In this document: positions 54,451 through 63,858 of the stretch, in pieces | Numbering within the stretch: the first letter of the stretch is position 1 | Layout of the letters: each line of letters starts with the position of its first letter | Source: DASPKM01 sp035628135 | GTDB taxonomy: Bacteria > Bacteroidota > Bacteroidia > Chitinophagales > Chitinophagaceae | NCBI GenBank assembly: GCA_035628135.1 | Contig: DASPKM010000011.1 | Span: 1-64,000, forward strand | Length of the DNA stretch: 64,000 nt | Direction of reading: 5' to 3' | Translations under genes and position numbers: made by a program | Notes under the pieces: generated by a model | What the model was told of the DNA's origin: nothing | The model's input: the letters and a program-made list of their open reading frames with translations, nothing else | Database searches by the model: none

Positions 54451-55194
54451 ATGAAGAAAAGTTTATGCTACGCCCTCCTGCTCTTTACCCTGCTGGCCTC
54501 TTGCGGCGGCAAGGGCACGTTAAGCAGGTTATGGCTGTTTACTTATACCGATGGTCCTTTTACACCAGCCGATTCCGTTTTTAGCGCCGTAAGCTTTCTG
54601 CAACTCCGGAACGATGGCACTTATACCCGTGATTTCGGCCAATTCGAATACGGTACCTGGGAAATGGACAAAGAGCAGTTGTTCCTCACCAATCAAAATG
54701 GTAAAACTAACCGGCTGGGATATACGATCAAAGGGAAGGACATGCGGTTAACGGTTGCAGGCCGTACTGCTACTTTCGAAAGCAAGCCTCTGCCCGACGC
54801 AAAAGAAAATCCCTTTTCGCAAGAAAATAATCGCTGGAGGATCCCTGCTTCAAAAAAAGAAACCGATGACGAGATCAGGATGCGGCTGCGCAACCATTGC
54901 CTGTTTTGGGAGATGTATTTCAGGTGGGCGCTAAGCAGCGAGCTCACGAACCTGGATGTAAGAATGACGCCCACACTGATCAAGATCTATGGAAACGGTT
55001 TTGCGCTCAAGCATGTTACCGAGCTGCCCACTGAGTGGAAATCATACTTTTACGACGAAGAAGACTGCCGCAAGGCCAATGAGCAAATGGCATACGTGTT
55101 TAAAAATAAGAACATAGCATGGGCCAACAGCGACAACAGGTTCAAGATGTTCATCGGCGCTTTTCAGCAATTGGGCTCTTATTTTGAAAAATAA
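54451..55194 (+). CDS. Lipoprotein with lipocalin-like N-terminal region, unknown
   Basis: A 247-residue lipoprotein (LLASC lipobox, Cys at residue 18). Residues 20-110 show a lipocalin-like strand order (LFTYTDGPF, FLQLRNDGTYTRDFGQFEYGTWEMDKEQL, LGYTIKGKDMRLTVAG). A second, mostly helical part (about residues 135-245) has no match I recognise. Divergent from the AraC gene. Function unknown. Confidence 0.75.
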   Translation: MKKSLCYALLLFTLLASCGGKGTLSRLWLFTYTDGPFTPADSVFSAVSFLQLRNDGTYTRDFGQFEYGTWEMDKEQLFLTNQNGKTNRLGYTIKGKDMRLTVAGRTATFESKPLPDAKENPFSQENNRWRIPASKKETDDEIRMRLRNHCLFWEMYFRWALSSELTNLDVRMTPTLIKIYGNGFALKHVTELPTEWKSYFYDEEDCRKANEQMAYVFKNKNIAWANSDNRFKMFIGAFQQLGSYFEK

Positions 55195-55311
55195 CGTGCC
55201 GGTTATCTGGCAGCAGCAGCAGTTCGTTGACAAAATCAAACCGTTGGGAAGAAAGCGCCTGCCACTGGCGGCATTGCCTGATGACGGAATGGAAAATTTG
55301 TATATTTAGCC

Positions 55312-56412
55312 ATGCCTATTTACATGGATGTACATATTGTTCCAGGCGTAAAGGCCAAGGATGTGGCGGAAGCGCACCGGAAAGATATGCTGCACCAGGA
55401 TGAATATGATTGTAAATGCATGACCTATTGGATAGATGAGCAACGGGAAAATATATTCTGCCTCATCGAAGCGCCGGGCAAGGAAGCGGTGGAGGAAATG
55501 CATAACAGGGCTCATGGATTAATCCCCAATAAGATCATAGAAGTAGACAGCTCGCTGGTGGAGGCTTTCCTGGGCCGTATATATGATCCGGCCGAGGCAG
55601 AGGTTACCGCCGATGGTTTAAAGATATTCAGCGATCCTTCGTTCCGGATCCTGCTGGTAACCCGCATTACCGATCCTGTGCTGTTGAAGCACAAACTCGG
55701 CAGCGACAAAGCAACGGAACTGTTGAACCGGCACAACAGCATTGTAAGAAAACAACTGGCACTATATGGCGGCCGCGAAGTAGAGCAGGCAAGCGCGGGT
55801 TTCATCATTTCATTTGCGTCCGCTGCAAAGGCCGTTGCCTGCGCGCTATCCATTCAAAAGGAAATGCCTGCCGACGATCTGCGGCAACTCGGTTTCGGGA
55901 TGAGCCTTAATGCCGGCGAACCTGTTGAAAAAAGCAATCAACTCTTTGGCGATACCATTCAACTCGCTTCGTACATGTGCGGTATTGCCCGCGATTTCAA
56001 GATTTCACTAACATCATCCGTGCGCGAATTGGTTTCGAAAGACCATTTCAACAACGAAAGAAAATATTTTATGACCTGGCCGCCGCAGGATGAATCGCTG
56101 CTGGAAGCCTTGTTCCATCAACTGGAAGAAAACTGGCAAAACCCCGACTTCGACATCGGCAATTACTGCCAGGCAATGGCCATGAGCAAATCACAATTGT
56201 ACCGGAAGACCATCTCACTCACCGGGCTTTCACCCAATGCATTGCTCAAAGAGTTCAGGCTCGAAAAAGCAAAGGAATTGCTGAAGAGGAAAGGATACAA
56301 TATCGCCCAGATAACTTTCGATTCAGGGTTTACCAGTCCCTCTTATTTTACCAAATGCTTTAAAAAGAAGTACGGCCTGCTGCCAATGGCATACCTCGAC
56401 CTGGTGCGTTGA
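55312..56412 (+). CDS. DUF4242 / pseudo-cyclase / AraC-HTH three-domain regulator
   Basis: A 366-residue protein with three parts. Residues 1-80 are a DUF4242 domain (MPIYMDVHIVPGVKAKDVAEAHR, then CMTYWIDEQRENIFCLIEAP), related to the nickel-binding SCO4226 family. Residues about 103-250 look like a class III adenylate/guanylate cyclase (HNSIVRKQLALYGGREVEQ, SAAKAVACALSIQ, FGDTIQLASYMCGIA). The metal-binding Asp is replaced (VTRITD) and the GDG loop reads ASAG, so it is probably inactive. Residues 265-366 are an AraC HTH. A (TATATTTA-like) -7 lies only 5 bp upstream, so the start could be leaderless. Confidence 0.85.
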   Translation: MPIYMDVHIVPGVKAKDVAEAHRKDMLHQDEYDCKCMTYWIDEQRENIFCLIEAPGKEAVEEMHNRAHGLIPNKIIEVDSSLVEAFLGRIYDPAEAEVTADGLKIFSDPSFRILLVTRITDPVLLKHKLGSDKATELLNRHNSIVRKQLALYGGREVEQASAGFIISFASAAKAVACALSIQKEMPADDLRQLGFGMSLNAGEPVEKSNQLFGDTIQLASYMCGIARDFKISLTSSVRELVSKDHFNNERKYFMTWPPQDESLLEALFHQLEENWQNPDFDIGNYCQAMAMSKSQLYRKTISLTGLSPNALLKEFRLEKAKELLKRKGYNIAQITFDSGFTSPSYFTKCFKKKYGLLPMAYLDLVR

Positions 56413-56421
56413 GTGATCAAA

Positions 56422-57651
56422 CTACCCACGTCTTTTCTTTTTACCTTTTTTGCGCGGTGTATCATCGGGAACCGGGGGCGGCGGAGCCTTTACTACCGGC
56501 TTGGGTAAATAATGCTGCAACCGCAGCAGGTAATCCTTCGATTGGTTGATGTAATACAACTCGCTGCTTTTATAGGCTGCGAGACTGGTGGTGTCTATGC
56601 GGCTGAGAAATTGTTTGTACTCGTTGTAAGCCGGTGCAAATTGCTGTTGAACGCGCAGCGCCTCCGCTTTTTTATAGTGTTGCAGCGCACTGTCGAACCG
56701 GGCCTTGCGTAGCCTGTCTGCTGCAAGCGTTTCCCTTTCCAAATGGAGTTGTGTTACGGCCCTTATCTGCCTTTTCGGAAATGCAGCCTGCGGTTTAATA
56801 TGCAACGCTGAATCATACCATTTCAGGGCAGCTTTATAATCTTTCGCTATCCAAGCTATGCTATCTCCCAGGTGTATGAAATGTTCGTATCGCATACTGT
56901 CGATTGCCGCGGCATCCGGCACATATAATTCCATGGACTGGGTAGTTGCGTAGCTGGCTGTTTTGACGTCAGCGGTCGTTGTCTTTTCTTGTTTTGGTGT
57001 AAGCTGAACGTTCTCCACCGGTTTACTGGTATAATCCGTAGTGGCAACATTGTTGGCAGCAGTGATATTTTTTTGGACTGTGGTCGCCTCGTTGTTACTC
57101 TCTGCGGTTTGCACCGGGGGCTTTGAATTTGCGGGCGTAACGGAATAAGTAACATTGTCAGTGGAAGTGGCAGGCGGCTCTTCGGCGGGCAACGCGGTCT
57201 TGGCCTTTCTCGAATCCTGCGTGCTAAGGCTTCCGCCCGGCTGTGGAGTTTGTTTTAGAGCCGCAGTTGTATTTGGACTTGTGGTCGAAGATTTGTTCCT
57301 GTTGGAAAAATCGTACACCAACTCTGTGTCGGCGTTCAAATTTCCTTTGTAAACCAGGATAAAAAGATGGGTGTTTTCGCCTTCCGTAATTACCAGGTTG
57401 CTGGACCTGGCCGGCTGTGCGAGGCTGTTGATGAGAAAGGTCCTGCTATTGGCCAATTTAATATTGAACAGCCTTGATTCTTCCTTATTGACAAAGCTAT
57501 AATTGTCAACTGCCGAACGGAACTTAAGCTTTACTACCTGTGCAGGATGTACGTATATTATCTTTCCGCGCTGGCTTTGCGCGCCGGATGGGTGTATGCC
57601 TATGATAACCAGGAATAGCAACACGGTGCAAAATCTTCTTATCTGCATCAT
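56422..57651 (-). CDS. Secreted protein with TraN/VirB9-like N-terminal domain and TPR-like C-terminus
   Basis: A 409-residue protein with signal peptide (RFCTVLLFLVIIGIHPSGAQS). Residues about 28-115 form a beta domain (IIYVHPAQVVKLKFRSAVDNYSF, SNLVITEGENTHLFILVYKG) that resembles the TraN/VirB9 start of conjugation or secretion machines. A Thr/Ser/Pro/Glu-rich linker (about 120-240) follows. Helical repeats with YKAALKWYDSALHIKP, FDSALQHYKKAEALRVQ come next, and a basic tail RKKGKKKRRG. No other conjugation genes are near, so the TraN likeness is only structural. Function unknown. Confidence 0.6.
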   Translation of the reverse strand: MMQIRRFCTVLLFLVIIGIHPSGAQSQRGKIIYVHPAQVVKLKFRSAVDNYSFVNKEESRLFNIKLANSRTFLINSLAQPARSSNLVITEGENTHLFILVYKGNLNADTELVYDFSNRNKSSTTSPNTTAALKQTPQPGGSLSTQDSRKAKTALPAEEPPATSTDNVTYSVTPANSKPPVQTAESNNEATTVQKNITAANNVATTDYTSKPVENVQLTPKQEKTTTADVKTASYATTQSMELYVPDAAAIDSMRYEHFIHLGDSIAWIAKDYKAALKWYDSALHIKPQAAFPKRQIRAVTQLHLERETLAADRLRKARFDSALQHYKKAEALRVQQQFAPAYNEYKQFLSRIDTTSLAAYKSSELYYINQSKDYLLRLQHYLPKPVVKAPPPPVPDDTPRKKGKKKRRG

Positions 57652-57791
57652 ATCTTCTACGGTTTTGCGGTTCCCGGGGCTCCGGCCCCATAAGTTAGCC
57701 CTTTTTCTGATTGCAAATTGAAATCGCGGGCAGGATTTCTAAGGCGTTTTAACGACGCCAGGCTCATCCGCACCGCAGTGATTGATTTTTA

Positions 57792-57850
57792 CCATTTATT
57801 GAATGATTTGTTGCAGGTTGGGTTCCATTTATTGAACGATTTGTTACAGG
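57792..57850. repeat. Two direct repeats, 33 bp apart
   Basis: ccatttattgaatgatttgttgcagg at 57792-57817 and ccatttattgaacgatttgttacagg at 57825-57850 differ at two of 26 positions. They stand in the divergent region before the DUF4242 gene, with the second copy ending 21 bp before the TAATTTTG element. This fits binding sites for an activator. Confidence 0.75.
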
Positions 57851-57870
57851 GTAGGGGCATGGTTGGAAGG

Positions 57871-57878
57871 TAATTTTG
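57871..57878 (+). promoter_or_regulatory. -7 promoter element of the DUF4242 gene
   Basis: TAATTTTG matches TAnnTTTG, 29 bp before ATG 57907. The nearest TTTG (57840-57843) lies 27 bp away, too far for a normal -33, so an activator may be needed. Confidence 0.55.
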
Positions 57879-57906
57879 GTTATTGCAAATCTTAAAACAA
57901 AACTGT

Positions 57907-58293
57907 ATGAAAATTCCAACAAACTACTTCCGCTTGTTGCTTGCGATCTTATTGTTCACAAGCCTTGGCGCCATGGCGCAAACTTCAACAGATAAATCTC
58001 AAACCAACAAATCAACGACAATGAAAACCTACCTCATCGAACGGGAAATACCCAATGCGGGCAAGCTGACGCCGGCAGAACTAAAAGCGATATCGCAAAC
58101 ATCGTGTTCTGTGCTGAAAGAAATGGGCCCGCGTATTCAATGGATACACAGCTATGTAACGGGCAACAAGATCTTTTGCATTTACAAGGCCGAAAATCCA
58201 GAGCTGATCAGGGAGCATGCTAAGAAAGGAGGCTTCCCGGCTAACACCATTACGGAAATTTCATCTACTATCAGCCCGGCGACAGCGAATTAG
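57907..58293 (+). CDS. Secreted DUF4242 (nickel-binding-like) protein
   Basis: A 128-residue protein with signal peptide (LLLAILLFTSLGAMAQ) and one DUF4242 domain (MKTYLIEREIPNAGKLTPAELKA, IQWIHSYVTGNKIFCIYKAENPELIREHAKKGG). Family members include the nickel-binding protein SCO4226; function is otherwise unclear. It shares its domain with the N-terminus of the three-domain regulator 1.5 kb upstream, and its promoter carries the two direct repeats. An ATG at 57883 would add eight residues. A role as signal or partner of that regulator is inference. Confidence 0.82.
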   Translation: MKIPTNYFRLLLAILLFTSLGAMAQTSTDKSQTNKSTTMKTYLIEREIPNAGKLTPAELKAISQTSCSVLKEMGPRIQWIHSYVTGNKIFCIYKAENPELIREHAKKGGFPANTITEISSTISPATAN

Positions 58294-58429
58294 TTTGATG
58301 TGTAAATGCAAACGGGTACCTGGAAGCAAATGTGCGGGTACTATTGCAGTGTGTCCAACGAACTTTTTTCGAAGCAGGTTCCCCGAATCTGATTCGTAGA
58401 AGTTCGGGGCACATTTGCACGTTTGCACA
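58294..58429. other. Structured gap between convergent genes
   Basis: Several inverted pairs: gcaaatgtgc near 58323-58334 with gcacatttgc near 58409-58420; aatgcaaacg near 58305 with cgtttgca near 58420; and ccccgaa/ttcgggg near 58382-58409. An 8-bp period (gcacattt, gcacgttt, gcacatta) closes it. It probably ends both transcripts. Confidence 0.5.
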
Positions 58430-60358
58430 TTAATAGCAAGGCACTACCGGATTGCTTGCCATCCTTTTCGATTTTTTAATGCTCTTATCCTTTTTCATAT
58501 ACGCCACTACTGCTTTTGTAAGGTCGTTCCGTAAGGAGTCGGAAGATGATGGATAGTTAATGACGCCCAGGCCGATGGCGGCATTGCCTGCTCCGCGAGT
58601 GGTTTCCTTTAAAAACCGCATGTTCTCCTGGTCGCCGCTCACCAGGAAGTCGGTGATGGCTACTTTATAGTCTTTATTATTATCCAGCGGTTTGCCATTG
58701 ATGTGCCAGGCGCCGGCAATTTTTTCAATTTTATGATACTGCAGGAAGCAACCGTTGCCGGGATGTGCTTCGCTTATCTGCAACAATTGCTGAATGAGCG
58801 AACCTTTCATGCTTACCACGCAGATCTTTCCCCCGTAGGGAAGCGTGCGGATGATATCGTACTGCGTAACGTATTCATCGATGTAATCATCTATCCTGAT
58901 GCTGCCAGAATTGTACATGCTGCAGTCCACCGCATCTTTTTTGGCGGCGTCGTACACGGCACGAGCGATCATTTTTGTAAGGTTGGTGGTATCGAACCGC
59001 ACTTTTGCTTCGGTTCCATCCAGCGGTTGCGCAATTTCACCGATAACCTGGCAGGGATTGTAAGATTTTTTCCAGTAGTCGTTCGCGAGATCGTTCCAGG
59101 TATTTACAAGGTTCTTTACGGTAGGGTCTTCGGGTATTTGGTCGTCGATGGCCTGGAGGACCGATGTTATCTTCAGGTCTTTTTTCCTGGTATCGTACAG
59201 GAGAGAATGCACGTAAACTGTCCTGGCATTTGCATCGGCTTTGGCGATATAAGTTTTGTTTACCATGTCATACGAACGCACGTGTTCATGTCCGCCCAAT
59301 ATCAGTCTTATTTCCGGGCGGTGAACCGCCAGCAGGCTGTCTTCTTCAAAGGCCAGGTGCGTAAGAGCGACAATGAAATCACATTTTCCTTTTAATGCGT
59401 TTACCGCTTGTTCCGCGGCTTGCAGCATGGAATCGTAGCGCACGTAGGGCTTAACGGTGGAGTTTATGGTAACGCCGAATATTCCTATTTTAACCGTAGT
59501 GCCGTCCCAGTCGGTAAAGGAGAGCACTTTAGTGCCCGGTATCGGTTGATGATCGCCGTTACGAAGCTGTTTGAAGGGCTTCCCGTTCGAATCGGTAACG
59601 TTCGCGCTGATCCAATCGAAAGAAGATTTGTTGATGCGCTCTAATAACAATTCGTCGGTCCTTACGTCAAACTCGTGGTTGCCGAACGTAACCAGGTCGA
59701 CACCCGTGGCATTCATTACATCCACCATTTGCAGTCCCTGTATTTGCTTGCCCTTCATTCTTACAGTTCCTATCGCCGAGGGAAACAGGAAATCACCCGC
59801 AAGAACTGTATACGTGTTAGGGTTTTCTCCAACCAGGTGTTTCCTCAAACTGGCCACCCGCGCCATTCCGCCGGCTTTTCCTTTGTCGATAGGGGATATT
59901 TCGTATACGTCGTTTAATTGAAGCAAGTTAACGGTTATCTTACCATCGCCCTGTTCATTATAACGATCAAAAAAACTGGGTATCAACCATAAAAGCCCCG
60001 CTACCACCAGTCCAAGCAGCAACAACCACAAGGTCAAAAAACTTCTTTCGTGCGGGGTGGGCATCGACACGGCGACAGTCACCGGTGCAGTGCTGTGTGG
60101 TGGAGGTACATCAGGGGACTGTGGAGTTGCCGTGGGTGGCGAGGTTGCTGTTGACGGCGGGGGTATGGCAGGCGGTGGAGGTTTCTCTTCGCCCGGAAAA
60201 AGCTCCCATGCAGCCCGTATGGTAGCCAATACCAGTAAAAGCCCGGCTACCATCTGAAATACCGTGTCCAAGGAAGGCCAAAGGTTCAGGCTTCTGATTA
60301 AAAGCGCTATCAAAGCGAATATGATAAGAAGAATGCTGACCGGAATACGACGCATCAC
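58430..60358 (-). CDS. Membrane-anchored 5'-nucleotidase-type metallophosphatase
   Basis: A 642-residue protein. Two hydrophobic segments (about 6-25 and 32-47) are followed by a Pro/Thr-rich linker (about 58-100) and a third span (LWLLLLGLVVAGLLWLI). A UshA-like catalytic domain follows: LLQLNDVYE, VLAGDFLFPS, TFGNHEFD, ALTHLAFEED and LGGHEHVRSYD are the two-metal motifs, and the first D-x-H is changed to N-D-V-Y. A 5'-nucleotidase C-terminal domain (YNSGSIRIDDYIDEYVTQYDII) closes it. It would release phosphate from nucleotides outside the cytoplasm. The exact substrate is open. Confidence 0.88.
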   Translation of the reverse strand: MMRRIPVSILLIIFALIALLIRSLNLWPSLDTVFQMVAGLLLVLATIRAAWELFPGEEKPPPPAIPPPSTATSPPTATPQSPDVPPPHSTAPVTVAVSMPTPHERSFLTLWLLLLGLVVAGLLWLIPSFFDRYNEQGDGKITVNLLQLNDVYEISPIDKGKAGGMARVASLRKHLVGENPNTYTVLAGDFLFPSAIGTVRMKGKQIQGLQMVDVMNATGVDLVTFGNHEFDVRTDELLLERINKSSFDWISANVTDSNGKPFKQLRNGDHQPIPGTKVLSFTDWDGTTVKIGIFGVTINSTVKPYVRYDSMLQAAEQAVNALKGKCDFIVALTHLAFEEDSLLAVHRPEIRLILGGHEHVRSYDMVNKTYIAKADANARTVYVHSLLYDTRKKDLKITSVLQAIDDQIPEDPTVKNLVNTWNDLANDYWKKSYNPCQVIGEIAQPLDGTEAKVRFDTTNLTKMIARAVYDAAKKDAVDCSMYNSGSIRIDDYIDEYVTQYDIIRTLPYGGKICVVSMKGSLIQQLLQISEAHPGNGCFLQYHKIEKIAGAWHINGKPLDNNKDYKVAITDFLVSGDQENMRFLKETTRGAGNAAIGLGVINYPSSSDSLRNDLTKAVVAYMKKDKSIKKSKRMASNPVVPCY

Positions 60359-60436
60359 AGATATTTTTTAATAAGCAGAGATACTACAAAAAAATGGGCG
60401 GATGTGGCGTATAAACAATTTGTTTATACGTGGACG

Positions 60437-61354
60437 TCACTCGAACTTGTACAGATCACCGTTGAGGTATTTCAATCCCGAATCCGGCACAATGGTAACG
60501 ATCTTCTTCCCTGCCCCGATGACCCTTGCCCTCTGGATGGCCGCCCACACATTGGCCCCGGCGGTAGCTCCCCCAAACACACCTTCCATCCTGGCCAGCT
60601 GTCTTGCGGTTTCGTATGCATCCTCATCGGAAACAGCAATGATCTCGTCTGCCAGATCAAGCCTGCAGATACCGGGCACAAATCCTGCCCCGATCCCTTC
60701 GAGGCGGTGCGTTCCTGATATGTTTCCGCCGGATAATGCACGCACCTGGTAGGGCTCGATGGGAATGCAACGGATGCCGGATATTTCTTTCTTAAACACC
60801 TCGGCATTACCTGAAAACGATCCGCCCGTTCCTACTCCCATGATGAATTCATGGATGTCCTTTCCCAATACATCTATAATTTCTTCTGCCATGCGATGAT
60901 AGGCATTGCGGTTGTCGACATTGTTGAACTGGTCCGTCCAGAAAGTATTGGGCTCTGTGCTCAGCTCCTTTGCCCTGGCCACCATGGAGTCGATCAGCTT
61001 TGCGGTTATTTTTCGGTTTTCGCTTGGAAAAATTTCAAGCGTTGCACCGAACGCGCGCATCGTTTGCAATTTTTCTTCTGCAAATGCGTCGGACGAAACA
61101 AAATGCGCTTTGTATCCTTTAGTAGCGCATACCATCGCCAGTGAACTGCCGGTGCTGCCGCCGGTATAGTCAACTACTTTTCCGCCAGGCTTCAGTTGGC
61201 CTCTTTTTTCGGCGCCTTCCACCATCGACAGGGCCATGCGGTCCTTCATGCTGCCGGTAGGATTAGCGCCTTCGTACTTGACATATATTTCAGCGCAACC
61301 CGGTTCGGACAAACGTTCCAGCTTAATCAGCGGCGTATTTCCTATCGCTTTCAT
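60437..61354 (-). CDS. Cysteine synthase-type PLP enzyme
   Basis: A 305-residue beta-family PLP enzyme (CysK/CysM/cystathionine beta-synthase fold). The PLP lysine lies in NPTGSMKDRMA, near residue 37. A Gly-rich phosphate loop GVGTGGSFSG and the GGSTGSS substrate loop are present. IPDSG-like VPDSGLKYL is near the end. It could make cysteine from O-acetylserine and sulfide, or cystathionine from homocysteine and serine. No CBS domain pair is attached. Start chosen at ATG 61354. It stands apart from the methionine operon. Confidence 0.88.
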   Translation of the reverse strand: MKAIGNTPLIKLERLSEPGCAEIYVKYEGANPTGSMKDRMALSMVEGAEKRGQLKPGGKVVDYTGGSTGSSLAMVCATKGYKAHFVSSDAFAEEKLQTMRAFGATLEIFPSENRKITAKLIDSMVARAKELSTEPNTFWTDQFNNVDNRNAYHRMAEEIIDVLGKDIHEFIMGVGTGGSFSGNAEVFKKEISGIRCIPIEPYQVRALSGGNISGTHRLEGIGAGFVPGICRLDLADEIIAVSDEDAYETARQLARMEGVFGGATAGANVWAAIQRARVIGAGKKIVTIVPDSGLKYLNGDLYKFE

Positions 61355-61438
61355 TGCTAAATGGGATTAAGCAAAAAAAGTACGATTTTTTCAGCAAAGG
61401 AAACTGTATCAGTTTAACAGTAACGGCATGGGTTATAT

Positions 61439-61466
61439 GAAAAAAGCCGGTAACAAGGTTACCGGC
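61439..61466 (-). terminator. Intrinsic terminator of the secreted-protein gene
   Basis: A 9-bp stem gccggtaac/gttaccggc (61446-61454 with 61458-61466) is followed on the minus strand by six T (61440-61445). Confidence 0.85.
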
Positions 61467-61505
61467 AAGTGATCAATATAATGATTAAGCGTAATGCATT
61501 CGCAT

Positions 61506-63382
61506 TTACCGAATGATATCCTCGGGACAGGGTTGTACACGCGTAATAAGCTTCGAGCCCATGTCGGGAATAGAAAATATCAACACCTTTCCAGGTTCCT
61601 GCACCGTGGCTGTTATTTGTTGCGACAAGGGGGCGGTAAAGGTTGCTCCCACAACACCTTGCCATTTGCATTGAGCAGGGTAGCCTTGAGCGGCACGGAT
61701 GCATTGTTGCGGGTAGAGGCGGTAAGCTGGAAGAAGTTCTGTTTTGGCTGAAACTTCACCGTTATTATCTCTATGCCCATCGGTAACAGGTCTGGTTCAA
61801 ATACCAACACATCGCGTTGCGCGTCGGGCGAAAACAGCACTGTTTTAAATGGCTGCTGGTCCGTCAACTGCACGGGGAAGGAGCCAGGTTGAAATACCTG
61901 CGCCGACCAAACGACACTGTTGTTTGCGTCCATCATGCGCGCCTGGTAGCCGGGGTCGGGGCAGGGCGGCAATTGACATACCGGTTCAATATCCCAATCG
62001 ATGATGATCTCGCTCCAGCACCATCCCCTTTCAGGCCCATAGGTTGTCATTTCGAAACGTTCATAGTCTTTGAAGTGATCCGGTATTACCGGCATTGGCC
62101 CGGGTGGCGTCGTCGTGCATCCTTTGCTTTCTCTTGCATAAGCAAAATGAATGCCGGCGGCATCTGAATAATAATTCAACCAAAGATGATTGCAGGCGGT
62201 GCTGTTGATATAAGGGAAAAGATATCTGCCCGCAGGCGCGATAATCTCCGTAAACTCCGTGCCGTTGTATTCGTAAGCGTGATAGCCATTTACGTAATTG
62301 GGGTGTATTATCAGGTTGCCTTCGCGAAGGAACAAATGCACACCGGTGTTGAGAGACGCGTCCGTAATATCGAAAAAAGGAGTGTAGGTGGTACCATTGT
62401 AACGCAACACGCGTTTGCTTCCATCTGTATGCACAGCTCCTATATATAAAGCACCACTGTATATTTCAGGATTGGTAGAACCCATGGGAGCAACCGAATA
62501 CCCGGTTGGTAAACTGAGCAAGGTTAAGGTTGCGCCAGACAAACGATATAACCGGCTTACACGGCTGGGACTGGCGCCTACGCCTGTTGTGAAATACAAA
62601 TTGCTGCCCCACATCCTCGGATAAACAGATTCACCCGCATTGAAAAACACCTGCGATACCGAACTGCCGTTATAATACAGGATGCGTTCATGGCTCGTAA
62701 AATATACGCGTGTGGTTCCAGGCACAGCAAATACACCGTCAGCATTAGTGCCGCTTTCCGTCCACGGCAGCGTAAAAAAACCAGTACCACTATAACGCCT
62801 GATAAAATTTACTGTTCCTGTATAGTATGCATAGCCGGTGATGTACATATAACTTCCCGCCACATGCAATTTGTGCCCGTTGGAATTGGGGATGGCCGCT
62901 CCAGTTACTTCGGATACCACGCCGCTGCTGTACCGGTACAATCGCACCGTGCCGGAAACATCGCACAAAAAATACAGGTAACTGCCGTATACGATCGTGT
63001 TCGAAATAATATTCCCGCTTATAGTTATCCTGCTGAAGCTGGTGCCGCCGGTGTACCGGTATAAATATCGGTTGGTGGTACTGCCCGAGGTCCTTGTTAA
63101 AGTAAAAAAAACCGCCGACTGAAAAACCGTGAGCGGGTTGTTGTGCGTATTAAACCTTAACCTGACCCCGCTGACAACGGGATAATTGGCGCGCGAGAAC
63201 GCAAGGTCATTATAGTTCAATAAAAATGAATCGGAGTTTCCGGCAATCAACACCCTGCCGGCAAACGCAGTATTTTGGAATTGTGAATTGGCAGGGTCCA
63301 GCACAGTTTCCAATATGCGTTGGGACCTGGTGGACAAGCTGCAGGCAATAGCCAGCAATAGAAGGACAATTATGCGTGGCAT
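61506..63382 (-). CDS. Secreted propeller-like protein, C-terminus broken by a frameshift
   Basis: A large secreted protein (signal peptide MPRIIVLLLLAIACSLSTRS) with repeated segments such as YLYRYTGGTSFSRI, RLYRYSSGVVSEV, RLYRLSGATLTLL and VLRYNGTTYTPFF, each giving value and label strands of a propeller-like fold. A late Cys-rich part (CWSEIIIDWDIEPVCQLPPCPD) and a final beta domain follow. The open frame stops at 61613. One added base in the C run at 61629-61633 would restore a frame reading LSQQITATVQEPGKVLIFS and ending at 61506. Function unknown; probably displayed outside the cell. Confidence 0.75.
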
Positions 63383-63858
63383 AAGTTAAGTTTTGGCGGT
63401 AATGTGACGGAGGATGACTAAAGGTAGCGATTGCCGGACCAGCAACAACGACATATTTATGTAGTCCTTGATAAAAACTGCATGGAGGGTAAATAACCCA
63501 TGCCCGAAACCGTATTTTTCGCGGTGTAAACGGGCTAGCGTGATGTTGCCTTCAACCGGCATGCAATGTATTACAACATTAATGCATCACAGCATGAACC
63601 GCATATCAGGAGTGCAGGGTTGGGGGCCGGTATGGGGCTCTGCCCCCACCATCTTCCAATCCTGCGAATACTTGCTGTTTTATGCTTATCTCTTCATTGG
63701 AATAAGGCGCATTGCCAACGATATGCCGCCGCAATTCTAAAATGTATGCATCAAAATTATCTTCTTCCAGGATAGGCGTCACTACTGTAATGATGCCGGC
63801 TGATATCGGCTTACATAATAATGCAAAACAACCGTGTTAACACGGATTTTATAAAATA
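63383..63858. other. Gap with hairpins, no gene recognised
   Basis: No frame with protein-like composition is seen on either strand. It contains inverted pairs such as gcatgg/ccatgc (63480-63485 with 63498-63503) and a G/C-rich stem near 63622-63648. The terminator of the next gene lies at 63824-63845. Confidence 0.5.
63824..63845 (-). terminator. Intrinsic terminator
   Basis: The palindrome ccgtgttaacacgg (63832-63845) is followed on the minus strand by TTGTTTT. It lies just after the stop of the partial gene at 63859. Confidence 0.65.

Noticed and set aside
63468..63740. A 90-codon plus-strand frame in the terminal gap
   Set aside because: No recognisable domain; overlaps hairpins; composition not coding-like.
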